In this document: piece by piece, positions 34,301 through 47,313 of the stretch | Numbering within the stretch: position 1 is the first letter of the stretch | Layout: each line of letters begins with the position of its first letter | Source of the DNA: Casuarius casuarius | Taxonomy: Eukaryota > Chordata > Aves > Casuariiformes > Casuariidae | Length of the DNA stretch: 64,000 nucleotides | Assembly: GCA_003342895.1 (NCBI GenBank) | Contig: PTFA01000159.1 | Coordinates: forward strand, 1,907,233-1,971,232 | Direction: 5' to 3' | Notes under the pieces: generated by a model | What the model was told of the DNA's origin: nothing | Databases searched by the model: none | Seen by the model: only the letters and a program-made list of their open reading frames with translations | Made by a program: the position numbers and the translations under genes

Positions 34301-37300
34301 AATACTGAGAAAGATGTCAAGTTGGCAGTGTTGAAAACTAAAATGTTTTGTCTGACCAAATACAGCAAAAGCAGCAGTAGTGCAGATTTCTCTGTCCTTC
34401 TAAATGGATGTCTCCTATCTTGCACTGAGAGGTATTATTAGGAGGTGTGTGTAGGATGTGTCCTGGTTGTCAGGCTGACATGGTATGTCTGTCTCGTTGA
34501 TGAAAGCTGCAGCCAGTAAGGCTGTGGAAATGGAATTGACTTTAGGAATAGTGCCATCCCAAGTCCTAAACATCACAAAAACCTGTAAACATATGCCATA
34601 AATAATTCAAAGCTTTCATTCAGTCCTCTGTGTCAGATAAATGTCACACCAAATGAGTGCCACATTTAGTTTATTTAAACTTTCCTCCTCTTCTGACACT
34701 GGTGTCCTCTTCTGCCACCCATCTTACTTCTTCCAAGTAATAACAGAGATCCGAAGTCTTCTCAGTAACGAAAAGTCAGTCAAAGCCTGTGTATATCTGA
34801 GGTGCAAATTGCTTTATCTACTCACACTGGCACCTGTCATAAGATAAGATGACCCAGAACAGCTCCTTCTTCCAGTAATCTTAGCTCATCTCCAGTGCCT
34901 TGTAACCAGAGAACAGCTCTGACACCAAAACTGGTCCAGAGCCCAAAGGAGGGCACACAGCTCCCCACTGAAAACCTTACACAACCCAACCCTTCACTCT
35001 ACCACACCATCAAATCCTACTTCATTGTGTCCACACCAAGAATTTGGAGACAACAGTGATAGCATGAGATGACACTTGGTCACAAAACTATCATAGTATT
35101 CCTAATGGGAATTTTAGTGTGGTCTTGTAGACCTTTCATGTCATTCAAGTCTGATCCAACTTACCAAATCAGTACTCCTTGGCAATTGTGAGAAACATTT
35201 GCCTGGAGAAGGTCTACTTGGAAAGCACTGGTTTTGACTGTATTTAATATCATACTTAGATTTTTAATACTTAGTATTATTTCATTTTGTTTAATCTCTG
35301 CATCTGCCCTGATCTCATGTTCCTGTCTCATTTTTTCCTTCCTCTCCAAACTGAAGTCTATTTCTCTGTCTCTGCCCCATGACTCCTTCTCTTTCTGTAT
35401 GTGACTCCATACATCTGATTCATTCTGGTTTCCTCTGGAAAGGCTATCCGACCTCACCATCTTTTTTTCTTCATTAGACATAGTGTATTGCCTTATTGTA
35501 TGCAGAGCTAAGTATTCCCATGTGCTAGTGTCTAGAAGTGACATGGGTGATTCAGGATTTTTTTGCTTAATTTGTAGCAGCATTCCTTAAGAGAGGTAGA
35601 TATAATGGTTCTTCCATTTTGTATTCAACTCCTTTTTAATGAGGGCAGTTATGCTGGAAAGCTTTGTTCTGCATAGACATGTATGCATAGGTAACACAAT
35701 ACATCTCATATAAGTCTTCAGGTTGTCATTAGAGATGCAACAGCTGCACGGAAGCTGCTCCTACTGTCTCTAACTAGAGAATGAAAAGAGCAGCAGCTAT
35801 ATAAGAAATTCTTTGCTACAGTAGGGCAATATTTCTAGGATTGCCATGTATTTAAAATGTATACATTCACTATTAAAAAATAAATTATAGGCAAGTGCAA
35901 CATCATCAGTATTACATTTATTTTTTGTGTATATCTAAGATAAAGAGGGAAAAATATTGCCAGCTCTAGGTTTCTTTGACATTTAAGGTGTAAGAATAAA
36001 ACTAGCCAAAGAGTAAACTTAAATCTCAACATTATTTCAGCCTGCTTACAGAGTCCATTGGTTTCTCAGCCCTTAAATCTCCAAATGATGGCTACCTTTG
36101 CCTTGCATCATGCTTTGCGATTTGGATTATTCCAGGATGGTAGGGAGGAAGAGCCAAATAAGGTAGTTCAGGTAGTTTACACCCCTACTGCACTAAAGAG
36201 GTAGTAATGTCTGGAGTGCGGCTCCCATTATTTATTTGAGCAGAAAGGTTGTTAAGTGTTAAGGCTGGAAATTTAGATCTGATATACACTTTTCTGCACA
36301 AAGTCTGTCACTTATGTCCTACATTTCCAACAGTATAATTCATCTTAGAATTAACACCCCATCCTGAGAGACATACCAGGACCACTTCTGGCACTGTGGC
36401 TTCAGGGACTTGTAGATTTATACAGGTGTCACTGCACTGATTATATTTGGGCAACATGCTGAGCTTTCTTTAATTTAATTTAATTTTTAATAGAGCTTGA
36501 CATATCGCCAAAGTATAATCAATGCAGTGACATCTGCCTGAGCCCTGGCTTCACAGATCTTCCCTAGCTCTAGATCTTATTCTCAACCATCATTTAACTT
36601 GCTAATGTGAATATTTAATGAGGTACACACAATTTCTTGATCTTGGAATGCAGTATCATGTCTAGCTGGAATGATTTTAGGTGTTATTGTCCCATTTCTG
36701 TCTTATGCACCATCCAAGGCTCTGTACCCTGTTGTATGTTAGCTTTCCTCTGGCCCACCTAGTCTCCAAGCAAAACCAACATTAATAGTTTTATTTACAA
36801 GTGTGAATGAAACATCTCTTGAAGGAAAAAAAAAATAGATTAAAGCTCTCATGTTCTATAATCTTCTCTATGTCAGCTACATATTTTCCCTTTCCTTTAG
36901 GATCATCAATTATGCTGTCTGGAAGGTGAGAATGGGGTTTATCTTGTTGTTAATGTTATTTTTTTGTCCTTCATATTAAAGCAGATATTAGGCCCAACAG
37001 ATATATATTAAATGTTGTGTGGAATTTTCCAAACCAATTTTCCCCCATCCCCAGATAATTGTTACAACAGCTGAGTCCATGGGAACAATTTCCCTGAAGT
37101 TCATTCGACAATACTAACAGACACTGCCTGCTTGGTTCACTGACAATTTCTTTTATACTTTAATAATTATTTCTTTTCATTTAACACCTTAATGAAAACT
37201 AATGTGCAAGATAAAACTTTAAATTAGAGTAAAAGAGCTCCTATACTATAATTGGCACTGAACTTACCAATTAAATGTAATAAGAATTAAAATTTTATGT

Positions 37301-40300
37301 ATTTTTAATCATACCTTTAATAAGTGAAGAATATAGCTTGTCTGTTAAATATACAATGAATTGTTTAGTTATTGGATTAAGTCTTTAATTTTAAGGAATT
37401 CAATTACCTGCATGGGGAGAGAGACCATATTATGGCAAAAAATATACAAAGATTATTTATTATCCATTTTCTTTTCTATAATGAAAATTTTAATCATAAA
37501 AATATTTGTCAGATCAAACATTTTAATTATTCACATCTGTTAAAAGCACATGAAAGAATCATATATCTTCCAGGAAGCAAGCTTAGGCAACCTATTTTAA
37601 GTCTCACTGGCATTCAGCATATAAGCCAGTTGTATATGACTGAAAATATTTCATCTTTGATAGCCCTAATGTAGCTTGAGCATGAAGTCTGAATAGCTCT
37701 TGGTATCAGAAGTTCGATTTTTCTCTCTGGTGTATTCCTGGATCTCACTCGTAATTCATACACTCACAAAGAAGAGTGATAATGCATTAAACCAGTCACT
37801 TTCTTTGGACAAGAGTCAGATTGTACACCCAGCGTGATGGCACCTGAATCACAGTTGTCTTCTAAAGGGAGGAGGCAGTTCTTGCACGTTTAGGGAAAAA
37901 AAATACTGATTTTGGCTTTGAGGTGCACATCTGGAAACCTTGTTCTTTCTTCTAGCTGTCATGGCAGCTGGGAGTGCCGGATCTTTTTAGCCACAAGCCT
38001 TCCTCTCTGGTTTTGGCGCGCTGCACTTGGCTTCTTTCCCTTCTCAGAGGACTCACTAGGGGCCCTGGCACCCTCACTGCCAAATGTTTTTGTCACTCTG
38101 TGCTCGCAACACACAGAAGCAAGTTGTGCTGGGACTGTACAATGGCAGTGCATTGTAGGAGGGAACCCAAAGAGCCATCAAATGCAGAAAGACTCTTATC
38201 AGAAAAAGGGCCATTCCACACAGAGATAGGTGAGACAGCTTCTTTTTTCAATTTTCTATTTCCTGCCAGTCTGCCTATAGGAAAAACTGGCAGTGGCTGT
38301 GCTTCCAATTAGCAATTCCCACAGCAAATTTTGGCCTGACATAAATAAGGTAGTATCATATGCAATCCATGTCAGGAAACATCATTCGCTATTAGCAAAT
38401 GGATACTAGGGTACTGAATGATGATTTATGATTAGGACACTGGGGGAAATCTCTGTCAAATGCAATATGGCAAGTCCTGTTCTGTTATGTAGGTAATAGC
38501 TCAAAGGTCTGAGGGAATAAAGTTGGCAAGTTTTGATTACAAAACATCTGGGAAAGCAGGGTATTCTTCCAAGGAGAAACCTTGGCCCTGGTGGCATCAG
38601 GAAGAATTTCGCCATGGTTTCCATGGGACCAGGGTTTCACTCTGATTTTTACAGGCAACAGATAGAAATAATAACAATAATCAGAGAAGTCACCCGTGGA
38701 AAAAGGAATTCTGCTGTTCCCTGGATCAGCAGACACACATGCAAGCGTCTCCTCTCCAGATCTGCATTTACACTGGCCAAAGGTATACTGCCAAAATGGC
38801 ATTGCGAAAGCAAGCCAAGCACAGCTTCAGTGAGGGCAAAACAATGCAGGTTCTACCTAATGTATCCCTCTGTAAATGGCAATTAGATATACCAGAAATG
38901 TGCTTATGTGTATTAAAGACTCATGTATGAATGTTTCTGTGGCATTGTGTGCTTTCCAAGCCCTGCAGTGTTAGTCCCACCAGCTGTGCCAGGCACTGAA
39001 TGGAAGAGGGCTTGCTATAAAGCTCTGTGAATCACATTTGAATATTTCAGTGTTTAGACTAGGTGCTGTATTGTGTTTCTCATGGAGGTCAGAAAAGACC
39101 AGAAGCACCAGACTAGTTATGTCCAAAGAACCCAGAAGTTATAATGCCCAAGAGCAGCTGTAACGCCTCCAAGGCATACATCTCTTCTAGGACAGCTTTA
39201 AGCTTAGACAGCTGCTGAGTAATCTGTACTTATGAACGGTAGAGAAAAGCTCTCCAAGTCTTTGCACTCTGTAGGGGTGATCTTCCATGTCTCTCCAACT
39301 CCGAACCAGACCAAACTGGATGGAGTAATTTTGCACCACAGCCATACGAGTAGATCCCGAAGCAGAAGGGATCCCCTATTTTCTCCTATCCTTTCACAGA
39401 TCCCTAGGACTCTTAAGAATTTTTCTTTGGCTCTGACTAAAGCAAAAGACAGGTCAGCTCCCTGGCACACGGGGCAGTCCTGCTGTCTTTATTGTCCAGA
39501 CTGAGGCACTTGCTGGAATGTTGTTGTCTTCTCCTGTGCTTGGAGGCCTTGCTTCCCTTCCAGTGCATAGAAACAGTAAGAGGTATACCCAGATCTGGAT
39601 GCTGGAAAACATTCGCAGACCTGTTTAGATGTGTGTCCCATCTCCCGATTTCTGCCCCAATCTCTCCCCATCTTGCTTTCACACCAGATAAAAGCCTGGT
39701 TCAGAGACTAGTCTCTAAACTCTCCCAATCCTGCCCATAAGTGCATTCACCTTCAAGAATATTTAGCGGACTTCTCCTCTGAGAAGCTCAAGGATCATAA
39801 CGTACTTAGCCCTGCCAGGGTTAAGATGTGAGTGTCGAGTATTATTCACCCTTCTTAACACCCAAGAGCTAATCATCCCAGGGAAAAATATTGTTCCTTT
39901 CGGTACTGACAGCCTCCAGCTACAGTCGGACAACTGTGCGGGGCCCCTTTGAAATCTGAGGGCATTGTCATTTAAACAGCTCCCACAGCGTTGCAGCCAC
40001 GGCCTCAAAAGATGAGAGAGGGGAAAATAACCCTCTGAAATCAGTACAGTCTGGTAATCCTTACAATATTAAGTTGAATATTCAAGACTGTTTTATCACA
40101 GGCTTTCTGCACCGCTACACCAATCCCCTAATAATAATAGATCCTTGCCATTCTCTGCAGGATATTTTTATTATGTAGGTTGGGAGCTGTGCAGTGGCAT
40201 CTGTAAGGATTTAAAAGACAATCGGTAACTCACCCAATAAGTAGATATTATCTTGCAAGTTGGAGACAGGATATGCATGAGGGTTGAAAACGAGGAAAAG

Positions 40301-40500
40301 GACGGCAATCTACCATCAAGATTTTCTTTTTGCGGACAGATTTGCACTCCACCTCTGTCCATTAGCCATTATAATGCCTGCCTTGCTTTGGAAAGGAGGT
40401 GATATCCCACCATTTATCTTCCAGTCTCCCTCTCTCTCTTTGGCTAGGTGGATAGTGGAAAGATGGCACATGTTGCAAGAAGAAAACAAGTGCATATATT
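31364..40500. other. gene-poor stretch
   Basis: I recognised no gene or repeat family. It holds the E-box palindrome at 32939-32963, an ATTTA-rich patch near 32820-32860 with ATAGATTCAACT repeated on either side, and a short TTTAA repeat at 36470-36490. The 140-codon minus frame 35161-35583 is on a purine-rich strand and is discounted. Overlapping frames at 37.9-38.9 kb reflect locally higher GC. Confidence 0.35.
32939..32963. promoter_or_regulatory. 25-bp palindrome with two E-boxes
   Basis: Perfect 11-base arms (AGCTAACAGCT and AGCTGTTAGCT) flank a 3-base centre. Two CAGCTG E-boxes (32945-32950 and 32952-32957) sit symmetrically across the centre, one base apart. CAGCTG is bound by bHLH factors. 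Such close spacing could serve paired or competitive binding, or this may simply be a chance palindrome. Confidence 0.5.
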
Positions 40501-40501
40501 T

Positions 40502-40533
40502 TGTGTGTGTGTGTNTGTGTGTGTGTGTGTGTG
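40502..40533. repeat. (TG)n microsatellite with one N
   Basis: A run of TG dinucleotides about 32 bases long is interrupted only by an undetermined base at 40515. The N probably reflects sequencing trouble or allele length difference. Confidence 0.97.
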
Positions 40534-40897
40534 CTAAGAATTGTCTGTAAAGAGTAAGGAAAGGTGCACCCAATAAATAGTACTGTTGTTTGCAGCACCA
40601 CACAAAATGCTTGCCTCGGAGGTATCGCGCTGGATCATACAGCACATCCTCATCCTCTTCTCCTTGCGTATGTTTGTCCTCTCTTTTTCACTCAGGCTCA
40701 TGGCACCCACAGTCTCGCTTTTCTCTCACACCGCACTTCACCATTTCACTTCAGAGGCTTCAAACACAAGCTGCATTTCCAGAAGCTTCCCGGTGCCCCT
40801 CAGCGCTGGCTCTGGCCTTGCCCGGCCGTTACACACGCACCGCTCTCCTCCCTCCACCTCAAGGCGCCATCAACACCCCATGCCCAAAAGGGCCCTG

Positions 40898-40985
40898 CGC
40901 CTTTAAGGGGTGGGGCCTCACCCTTGCCCCTCCCCCTGGCAGCTATATAAGGGAGGGCACGGGATAGGTGCCTTTTTTCTTGCCT
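40898..40985 (+). promoter_or_regulatory. TATA + TCT/TOP-type core promoter
   Basis: In order: a GC/CACCC-type box (GGGGTGGGGC, 40907-40916), a second CCCCTCCCCC box on the other strand (40927-40935), a TATA box (CTATATAAGGG, TATATAA at 40944-40950), then a pyrimidine initiator CCTTTTTTCTT (40971-40981). If the C at 40972 is +1, the TATA box lies at -28 to -22, the textbook distance. The start then has the TCT/5'-TOP form typical of growth-regulated translation-machinery genes. A YY1-like AAGATGG (41003-41009) sits about 30 bases into the transcript and overlaps a start codon, another common arrangement. The arrangement is visible; promoter activity and TOP regulation are inferred. Confidence 0.6.
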
Positions 40986-41004
40986 CGGGTGGAGCAATGG
41001 GAAG

Positions 41005-41044
41005 ATGGTGGCAGAAGCAGTGTGGTGGGAGCAGCATGGCAGAG
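41005..41044 (+). CDS. candidate first coding exon of an unknown gene
   Basis: The ATG at 41005 has A at -3 and G at +4 and overlaps a YY1-like motif. It reads MVAEAVWWEQHGR and reaches a donor AGAG|GTATGG at 41044/41045 in phase 1. That phase is the one required by the exon at 48709-48785, which is open in only one frame. An earlier ATG at 40997 also has a good context. It would give a different frame (16 codons, MGRWWQKQCGGSSMAE, leaving in phase 0), which fits the 47245-47313 segment instead. The donor is mediocre. If not spliced, the 41005 frame would run on to 41241. The leader from 40972 would be only 33 bases. The protein is unrecognised. Confidence 0.3.
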
Positions 41045-44000
41045 GTATGGCAGCAGTTGGGTGGCCCTGCAGAGCAGTTTGGGGGCATCAGCCGTGCCCT
41101 GGGGCAGGCCTTTCACTGACTTTGCGCCCCTATGCGAAGCCAAGAGGGCCAGGAGCTGCTTCGCTGCTGGGCATAACAAAAAAATGGCGTGTTTGCCTAT
41201 TTATCTGGGTGCGTGCTGCCTCCACGCTGCCTTCGCTTTGAATTTGGGCCTCTGCTCAAAATAATCCGTGGCACCAAATTGCATAATAGGTGAAATGCAT
41301 TTAACCCTTGCTTTATTTGGTGGCCACTTGCCTATGCAGTTTTATTTATAGTGCTTATTTCAAAGATTGATGGCAGCTGGCAGTAGGAACTGAAACAATT
41401 GATAAAGGCCACTGATGTTTTGTCAGCTGACTGGGTGACAGGAATATATTGCCTGTGTTTAAACTGTTTTTGCTGGAATAAATCATTGTTGATGCCAGAA
41501 TTCACCTTTGGACGTTTTCAACTGATTGTTGAAAAGTGGCTAGGAAAGGTGTTTGCTTAAGCAACTGGCAACTTTTTTCAAGGAGCAGATGCTTTCCCTC
41601 AATAAAATCTTCCTCAATGGCGCTATTTAAGTATTTAAAGCATTACTGAAGTGGTTGAATTCTGTTTGTGACAAAGTTAAGGACAAAAGCATTTTCCTCC
41701 TCTTTGAATGCTCTATAAAAAGTAATTAAATGGTGAACACCTGTGGGGCAGTTTTTAATATGGATGAGGGGGAAGGCTCTGTGCAGTGTCTTAGGGGTTT
41801 TTTTCCCCTTTGAAAAGAAGTTAACCATCTCTGGAAGGACTGAAGGCTTTTCCAATGCATACCCAGTGCTGGGTAAGCAATTGGTTTGATGAGCAGAGTT
41901 TTCTGAAATCATCCCTTGTTTCTTCACTGTGCCTGTTTAAATGCTCTAAATGGAGGTGTTCTCCACTTATAAGTATTTTGTAGGTGCTCTTTATAAGGTA
42001 TACCTACTTTACATAGGTATGCAAAAATGGGTCTCTTTGTGAGTCTCTTAGAACCACTTAGGAAACTCGGAAGAGCTACAAGTAGCCTGTACTGGCCTTC
42101 AGATAATTACTTTCTTCTGTTCAGATGTTGTCTATAGGGCTTCTGCTTGTCACCCTCTTTTGCAAAGAAGGGGGTGGTTAAGCCAAGACCAGGTGTGATG
42201 GACTTCCACTCACCTGGCCTGTACAGCTGTACCCCTCAGCATGGCTCTGACAATGCAAGGGAGATCTGTTTGTATGCAGTTCTGGCTCAGCAATCTCTCC
42301 CCTTGTGCTGGAGTCCAGCACCTGGGATGCTTGAGGAAGAACCAGCCCCCTGACACCTTTTTCAGTTTGTTGGGTAGAGATTGGGGTAAAAAAAAACCCT
42401 GATCTGTTTATCAATCCATCCAGATAAGGAATGGGTGAAATCTTTTCCAGGACTTAAACTTAGCTGCCTGTGTTGGAGTTGCACAAGTGAAAAGCACATT
42501 TAAAATGTACTATAAATGCCCATACATACAATGTGATGGGACCAGTGAACCCAGGCTCTTCTCAGGTTGATATATTGTTGTATTGTCTTCCTCCCCTGGT
42601 ATATTTTTCTCTACTTTGTACTTTTATTTCCACTTGAGCCTGGTGATGTCATGTAACAATAAAAAAAGCAGCTCTCAAACTTAAGTGCAGAAAGGGACTA
42701 AATCAGTTTGATTCCCCACACTAGGTTTTTGATAGGCTGCATAATGGTAGACAAAGTTGAAAGGTCATTCCTAAATACAGCCCATATCTCAGAAGACTGG
42801 TTTGGTTTACATTCTAGTGACAGTCAACCCTTGGTGCTACAGGAATATATAAAAAAAAGGCAGTGATGGGGAAGAGGAGAATGCTCATCTTGAGCTGGCT
42901 GGTGGTTTCCACTGCTGCATTTACTGCACGTCTGCATGGGATTATTTTAATTTTTGGAAATAAAGTCACCAAGACAATTAAGGTTTTTTTAATTTTTAGG
43001 GTCTCCATGCTTAATAGTGCTGGACATGAATGTCAATAGATGTTTGCTTCTGCAATATGTATTTTAAGATATTTCTTTCCTGTGTTTCAAACTCCATGGT
43101 TTTTCATCACTGGTATTTCTGTGGAGCTGTAGGATAAAGCCACATCTGGGTCTTGCTGTGTAGCAGCATATGGGGTGTATTTTTTGAAGATGGCTTGGCA
43201 TTTAGGCTTTTTACATTGACAGTAATATGCACCATGTCAGGTTACATCAGACTGTGTTACATCACATGACTTGATGGGACTTGACATGACCTGGCATAGT
43301 ACAATGTGTATGTCTCCTTACATCAGAGATTCATAGAAATGCAACTTAATATGGGGTAATAATGCACAAAGCATGAGGATTATATTGCTGGCTCTGATTA
43401 GAGGCAGGTAATGTGTTCGGTTTCTGGCACACACTTAATTTTGAGTTTTTTCCACAGTAAACTCCTGTCTTCATACTTGTAACTTTATGTAACAATATAT
43501 CTGCTGCCAGGTCAAAGAACACTTTTATCATTCCTTTCTGCAAATGTACTGAGAATGCAGTAGTGTAACAGTTCAAGTATTTTGCCATCCTAAGTGATTC
43601 AGTTCATCATTCTGGCCTGTAATGTTCTAATTTTGCCCTTCTCTGATCTCTTAATTTGTAGCATTGGGGAAGGGGGGTGGAGAGTTGGATTTAGTTGGCT
43701 TTCAACTTATATTGCAAAGTGTTTCTTTGTATCTCTAATGTTATCCTTTATCTGTTCTGCCATCTTCTTGTAAACTACAAGTTCAGTACTTAATTTAAAA
43801 AGTTACTCAGGTATGGCTGAGTAGCTGCTTTTGAAACTCTCAGTAAGCCTTTCTTCAGATTTCCATACTTCTGATGAATGCTTGTTTAAGTGATGGCTTA
43901 AAAAGTGAAGATGTTAAAGAACAAGCTATGCTGATGTTTCTTGGGGAAACTCTTCATTGCTTTGGTGGAAGAAAATACTGCCAAGATGTTATTTCATAAA

Positions 44001-44944
44001 GGGAACATGAGGACAAAGGACAGGGAGTCCTTTACTTTTTTAATAAGGCATAAATGAAGTATTTTTCATCTTTGGAGGTACAGCTGCTCTTGATGCTGAA
44101 GGCCTGTTTCTCTTCTGCAGCTGAAGTCCTGGTCTTCTTTTGATGTTGTATCTTTCCACAACTACCAGGCACGTGTCAGAGACTGAGGCTCATTTAACAG
44201 GCAGAAATGGACATTAAATAGTCCTGAGGCTCTTGAGTTGGCTTGTGGAACCAGCAGGGTTAGAATCCCAGCAGCCCCACTAAATAATTCTGTGCTGACT
44301 TAATTCAGCCAGCTCTTTTCCAAAAAACAGATGGTGAAGTAAAACAGTTTATACAGGGCCTGCTCTTCACCTGTCTCTACACCTTTTGTATGGCTGGAGA
44401 GTGTGTTGGTGAGATACTGTATTTCTGTACAGATTTATTTCAGTAAAACTTGAGAATCTCCTGGTACTAGGAAATGAGGCAGGTAGCAAGAGATGACTTA
44501 AATGCCCAAGGACGGGCTGTGATCAGTAGCAGTCTGTGTAACAAGGCATGTTAGCCCATGTGCTGCTGTGTAATAGTGTGGTTAGATGAGGAAGTGAATT
44601 CAAAGCTATCTTGGCTTTTGGTGCATTAGATTGAAGTCTCCTAAGAATATTTCTGTGGTATTTGTTTTTCTAACTTACATAGTTAGAACTCTTGAAACTC
44701 CAGTTTAGTATTGCAGCTGTTCTGGCAATGAGGGGTTTTTTGCTCCAAATTTCTATGCAGTTATGCCCTATGGCTATGCTTCTCCTGGGGTTAGGTAGAT
44801 CTGGATAAGGGGGGCATATTGCATTCACTGCTTTTCTGTCTCTAAATTCAAGTTTCTTTCTAGAAAAAAAACATAGCATGCAGGAATATGTTATGCACCC
44901 AGGTCTTGTCCCAGCCTGTGTTCAGGGTGCAGCCAGAGCACTCA

Positions 44945-45118
44945 TTAGAAGACTAGCGCTGCGGAGGGTGCCACAGGGCTCACTTCTTCCGCAGTTTGGA
45001 TGATCTGTGTGCCCAACACAGTGCTGAAATAGTCCTCTTGAATTTCAAGGTCCCTGACCAAATTGAATGGATAATCATCCAGCCTGCATATCTGGTTCCC
45101 AGTTGTAGTTAGCCTCAT
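44945..45118 (-). CDS. small 57-codon frame, unknown
   Basis: ATG to TAA. The product is balanced in composition, with a central acidic/aromatic stretch (RLDDYPFNLVRDLEIQEDYF) and a hydrophobic C-terminus (APSAALVF). No signal peptide or domain was recognised. A stop lies two codons before the ATG, so no longer N-terminus exists in frame unless spliced. It could be a terminal exon of a minus-strand gene, a small-protein gene or, most likely, chance. Confidence 0.15.
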   Translation of the reverse strand: MRLTTTGNQICRLDDYPFNLVRDLEIQEDYFSTVLGTQIIQTAEEVSPVAPSAALVF

Positions 45119-45773
45119 GCTTCAGAGAAAGTGTGGGATTGCAGTAATCAAGTGTGGGGATAATAATTTGGTGGGGTTAAACCCAGAATATTTATGCACA
45201 TTCTGGATTTTAGCATCAACTGGATCTTGTTAGTCATATGAATGCTAATCTCTGTTTAAATCTTGTTCAGATCTCTTCAGCTGAAGAACAAATACCTGAG
45301 AGCAAATATATTTCAAGAGATGCTAATAAGAAGCACTAAGACTGTCATTGCCAGTTAGTATTCAGAGGAAAAGGTAACCAGATCACTAGAGGTGTGGCAC
45401 CAAAAGAATGTGTGGTGTCTATGAGCACTGATATGTGAATGAATGTGTAAGAATACCAACCATATCTAGTGAATAGAGTATGTGACTGTCTGAACCACTC
45501 AAGAAATATCTTATTCTTATGAGTATACAAACCTAAAATATCACTGTTTTCAAGGTTTATGAATTGTAAATGAACCCTAAAATTAACACTTACATCACAG
45601 AAAAATCCATCTTTCAAAGAATCAAAGAAGAAAAACATGAAGCCAGTCTTATTGACTGCTTCATTTGGGGGGAAAAAAAAGAATGAACTGAATTTTCTTT
45701 TAAACGCTTTAAAAAAGGCCACATTTTATAGTTTCCCAACACATTCAGTGTTTTGCTGTTGGGATACATCGGG

Positions 45774-45793
45774 AAAAAAAAAAAAAAAAAAAA
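45774..45793. repeat. A20 homopolymer
   Basis: An uninterrupted run of 20 A. No LINE, SINE or processed-gene sequence was recognised upstream of it, so I do not call it a retroposon tail. Confidence 0.95.
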
Positions 45794-47244
45794 GACACTA
45801 ATTTTACATATACTCACTTTTTGACATCTTTAAGTTGTCATTTCATCTTTCAAATGTTTTTTCATTCTGTGTTTTCATCTTTCTTCTTCAAAACTCCCTT
45901 TCAAGCTTCTGAAGATACATGATTCTTCAGTATCAGGGAAAATGGTCTGGAGTATTATCATTAAATATATGGAAGTTAGGCTTCCTCTCTTGAATTGGGG
46001 ATTGGGGGCGGGGGGAGGTGAGGGAAGGTGCACTCAGACAGCCAGAGCAAGATGATTTTAATCTGACACAGTATGGCACTCTGAAATTCTGTAATTTTAC
46101 CCATGTGATTCTTTTAGTAATCTTGATCTAACATAGTCCTCATTTTATAAATATGTCATGGCATAAAGGGAGCTCCTTAACTATTCTCCATTGGAACAAA
46201 ATAAACAATTGCTCCCCCAAAAAGTGTGTGAAGCTTCTAGTAACAATGGTCTGTTCCTCCAGAAGGTCTGGTACCAGAGTGACAGCTAACTGCTATGGGG
46301 AAACTCTCGACTGTTGAAGCCTACAATAACTATGTGAAAGAATTTACATTACTCAAGATACATGTGTTGGATTTCAGATTATTTTACTGCAAGACAAATA
46401 CTGCATGAGAATATGATGGTTTCCTCATACTCTGCTCTTCAGTCTTTCACCCAGAAAAACATCACAAGCACGAAGTAGAGTGGGTAATTTAGTCTTTCCT
46501 TTCAGAGCTAAGGTCCAACGTACTACCCCTGCCCTCAAAGGTCTGCTGTGGGAATCTTCGTTCCTCATCTGCTTCTGCATTGTTCTGCTGTGGTGACCCA
46601 GGGAACCAAAACTGACACTTATCTCTGCTACAACAGGGTAGAGGCAAGTCAGGTCTGAGCTATTCGTTGGTGGTGGGATTTTTGAGTAAACTTAGTGTCA
46701 GCCACTAGACTTTACTGTACAAACTGTGATCCATACTACGCCAGTGGACACTTGTCATTGGAAGCCTGTAATTCCAAGGTAGAATACAGCAATATGATCT
46801 CTGGACTTAAGAAAATTTCAAGGCAGGTACTGTTGTCATCTGGAATCTGAACAGCTGCAATTATGTTGTGACAAGTGATAAGACTTTTCTATTTCAGGAT
46901 ACACACTTGCTTACAGTTAAAAATGTGTTGATCAAAAGCTCTGGGGTGAATCAGTCCTTCAGGAAGGATTTTTGTCTAGACAACAGGGTATTCCTCATGC
47001 CTAGCAGTGACTAGAGCACACTGAACATAATCTGATTTTTGAATTAAAGAGAATGGTTTAAGTCATAATTATTGATGTATTGTTCTTCCTGATTTGAATA
47101 AACATTGTTATCGCCTGTCTACAGTATATCTTAATTTTAGAAAATCTAGCTTCTTAATCTTAATTACCTCTACATCAGGTGGAGGCTTGTGGGGTTTCTA
47201 GTAGCCTTGTCCTAGAGTTAAAGATTTGCCTTCCCTTTTTCCAG

Positions 47245-47313
47245 TGCTGGGGAGATTTTTTTCACACCCTTCTGATCTTGCGTAGTTTGTTCAAGATGTG
47301 CATGTATGAGAAG
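47245..47313 (+). CDS. exon-like segment, best splice sites in the window
   Basis: The acceptor (TTTGCCTTCCCTTTTTCCAG) and donor (GAGAAG|GTAAGA) are both near consensus. The segment is 69 bases, a multiple of three, open only in phase 0 (CWGDFFHTLLILRSLFKMCM and on). It could follow exon 1 in the frame of the ATG at 40997. It cannot sit between 41005-41044 and 48709-48785 without creating a stop. It is therefore an alternative exon, a non-coding exon of a lncRNA, or a pseudo-exon. The product is unrecognised. Confidence 0.3.

Larger units (their letters stand above)
40780..41260. promoter_or_regulatory. GC-richer, CpG-containing promoter patch
   Basis: CpG dinucleotides, rare in the rest of the window, number about 19 here by eye, spread on both sides of the core promoter. 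Density is roughly half of that expected from base content, so this is a weak CpG island. It marks the strongest candidate transcription start in the window. Confidence 0.55.
41261..47244. other. candidate first intron, no recognised feature apart from a small minus ORF
   Basis: No repeat family was found. A 57-codon minus frame at 44945-45118 is noted separately. A 20-base A run lies at 45774-45793. Several pyrimidine-AG acceptors exist (for example near 44120 and 46505) without convincing donors. Confidence 0.3.

Noticed and set aside
35161..35583. 140-codon Glu/Lys/Arg-rich minus frame resembling a coiled coil
   Set aside because: The strand is purine-rich (GA-biased), which by itself yields few stops and many E, K and R codons; no splice sites or start context support it.
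45774..45793. A20 run as the tail of a retroposed gene or SINE
   Set aside because: No recognisable retroposon or mRNA-like body upstream and no visible target-site duplication.
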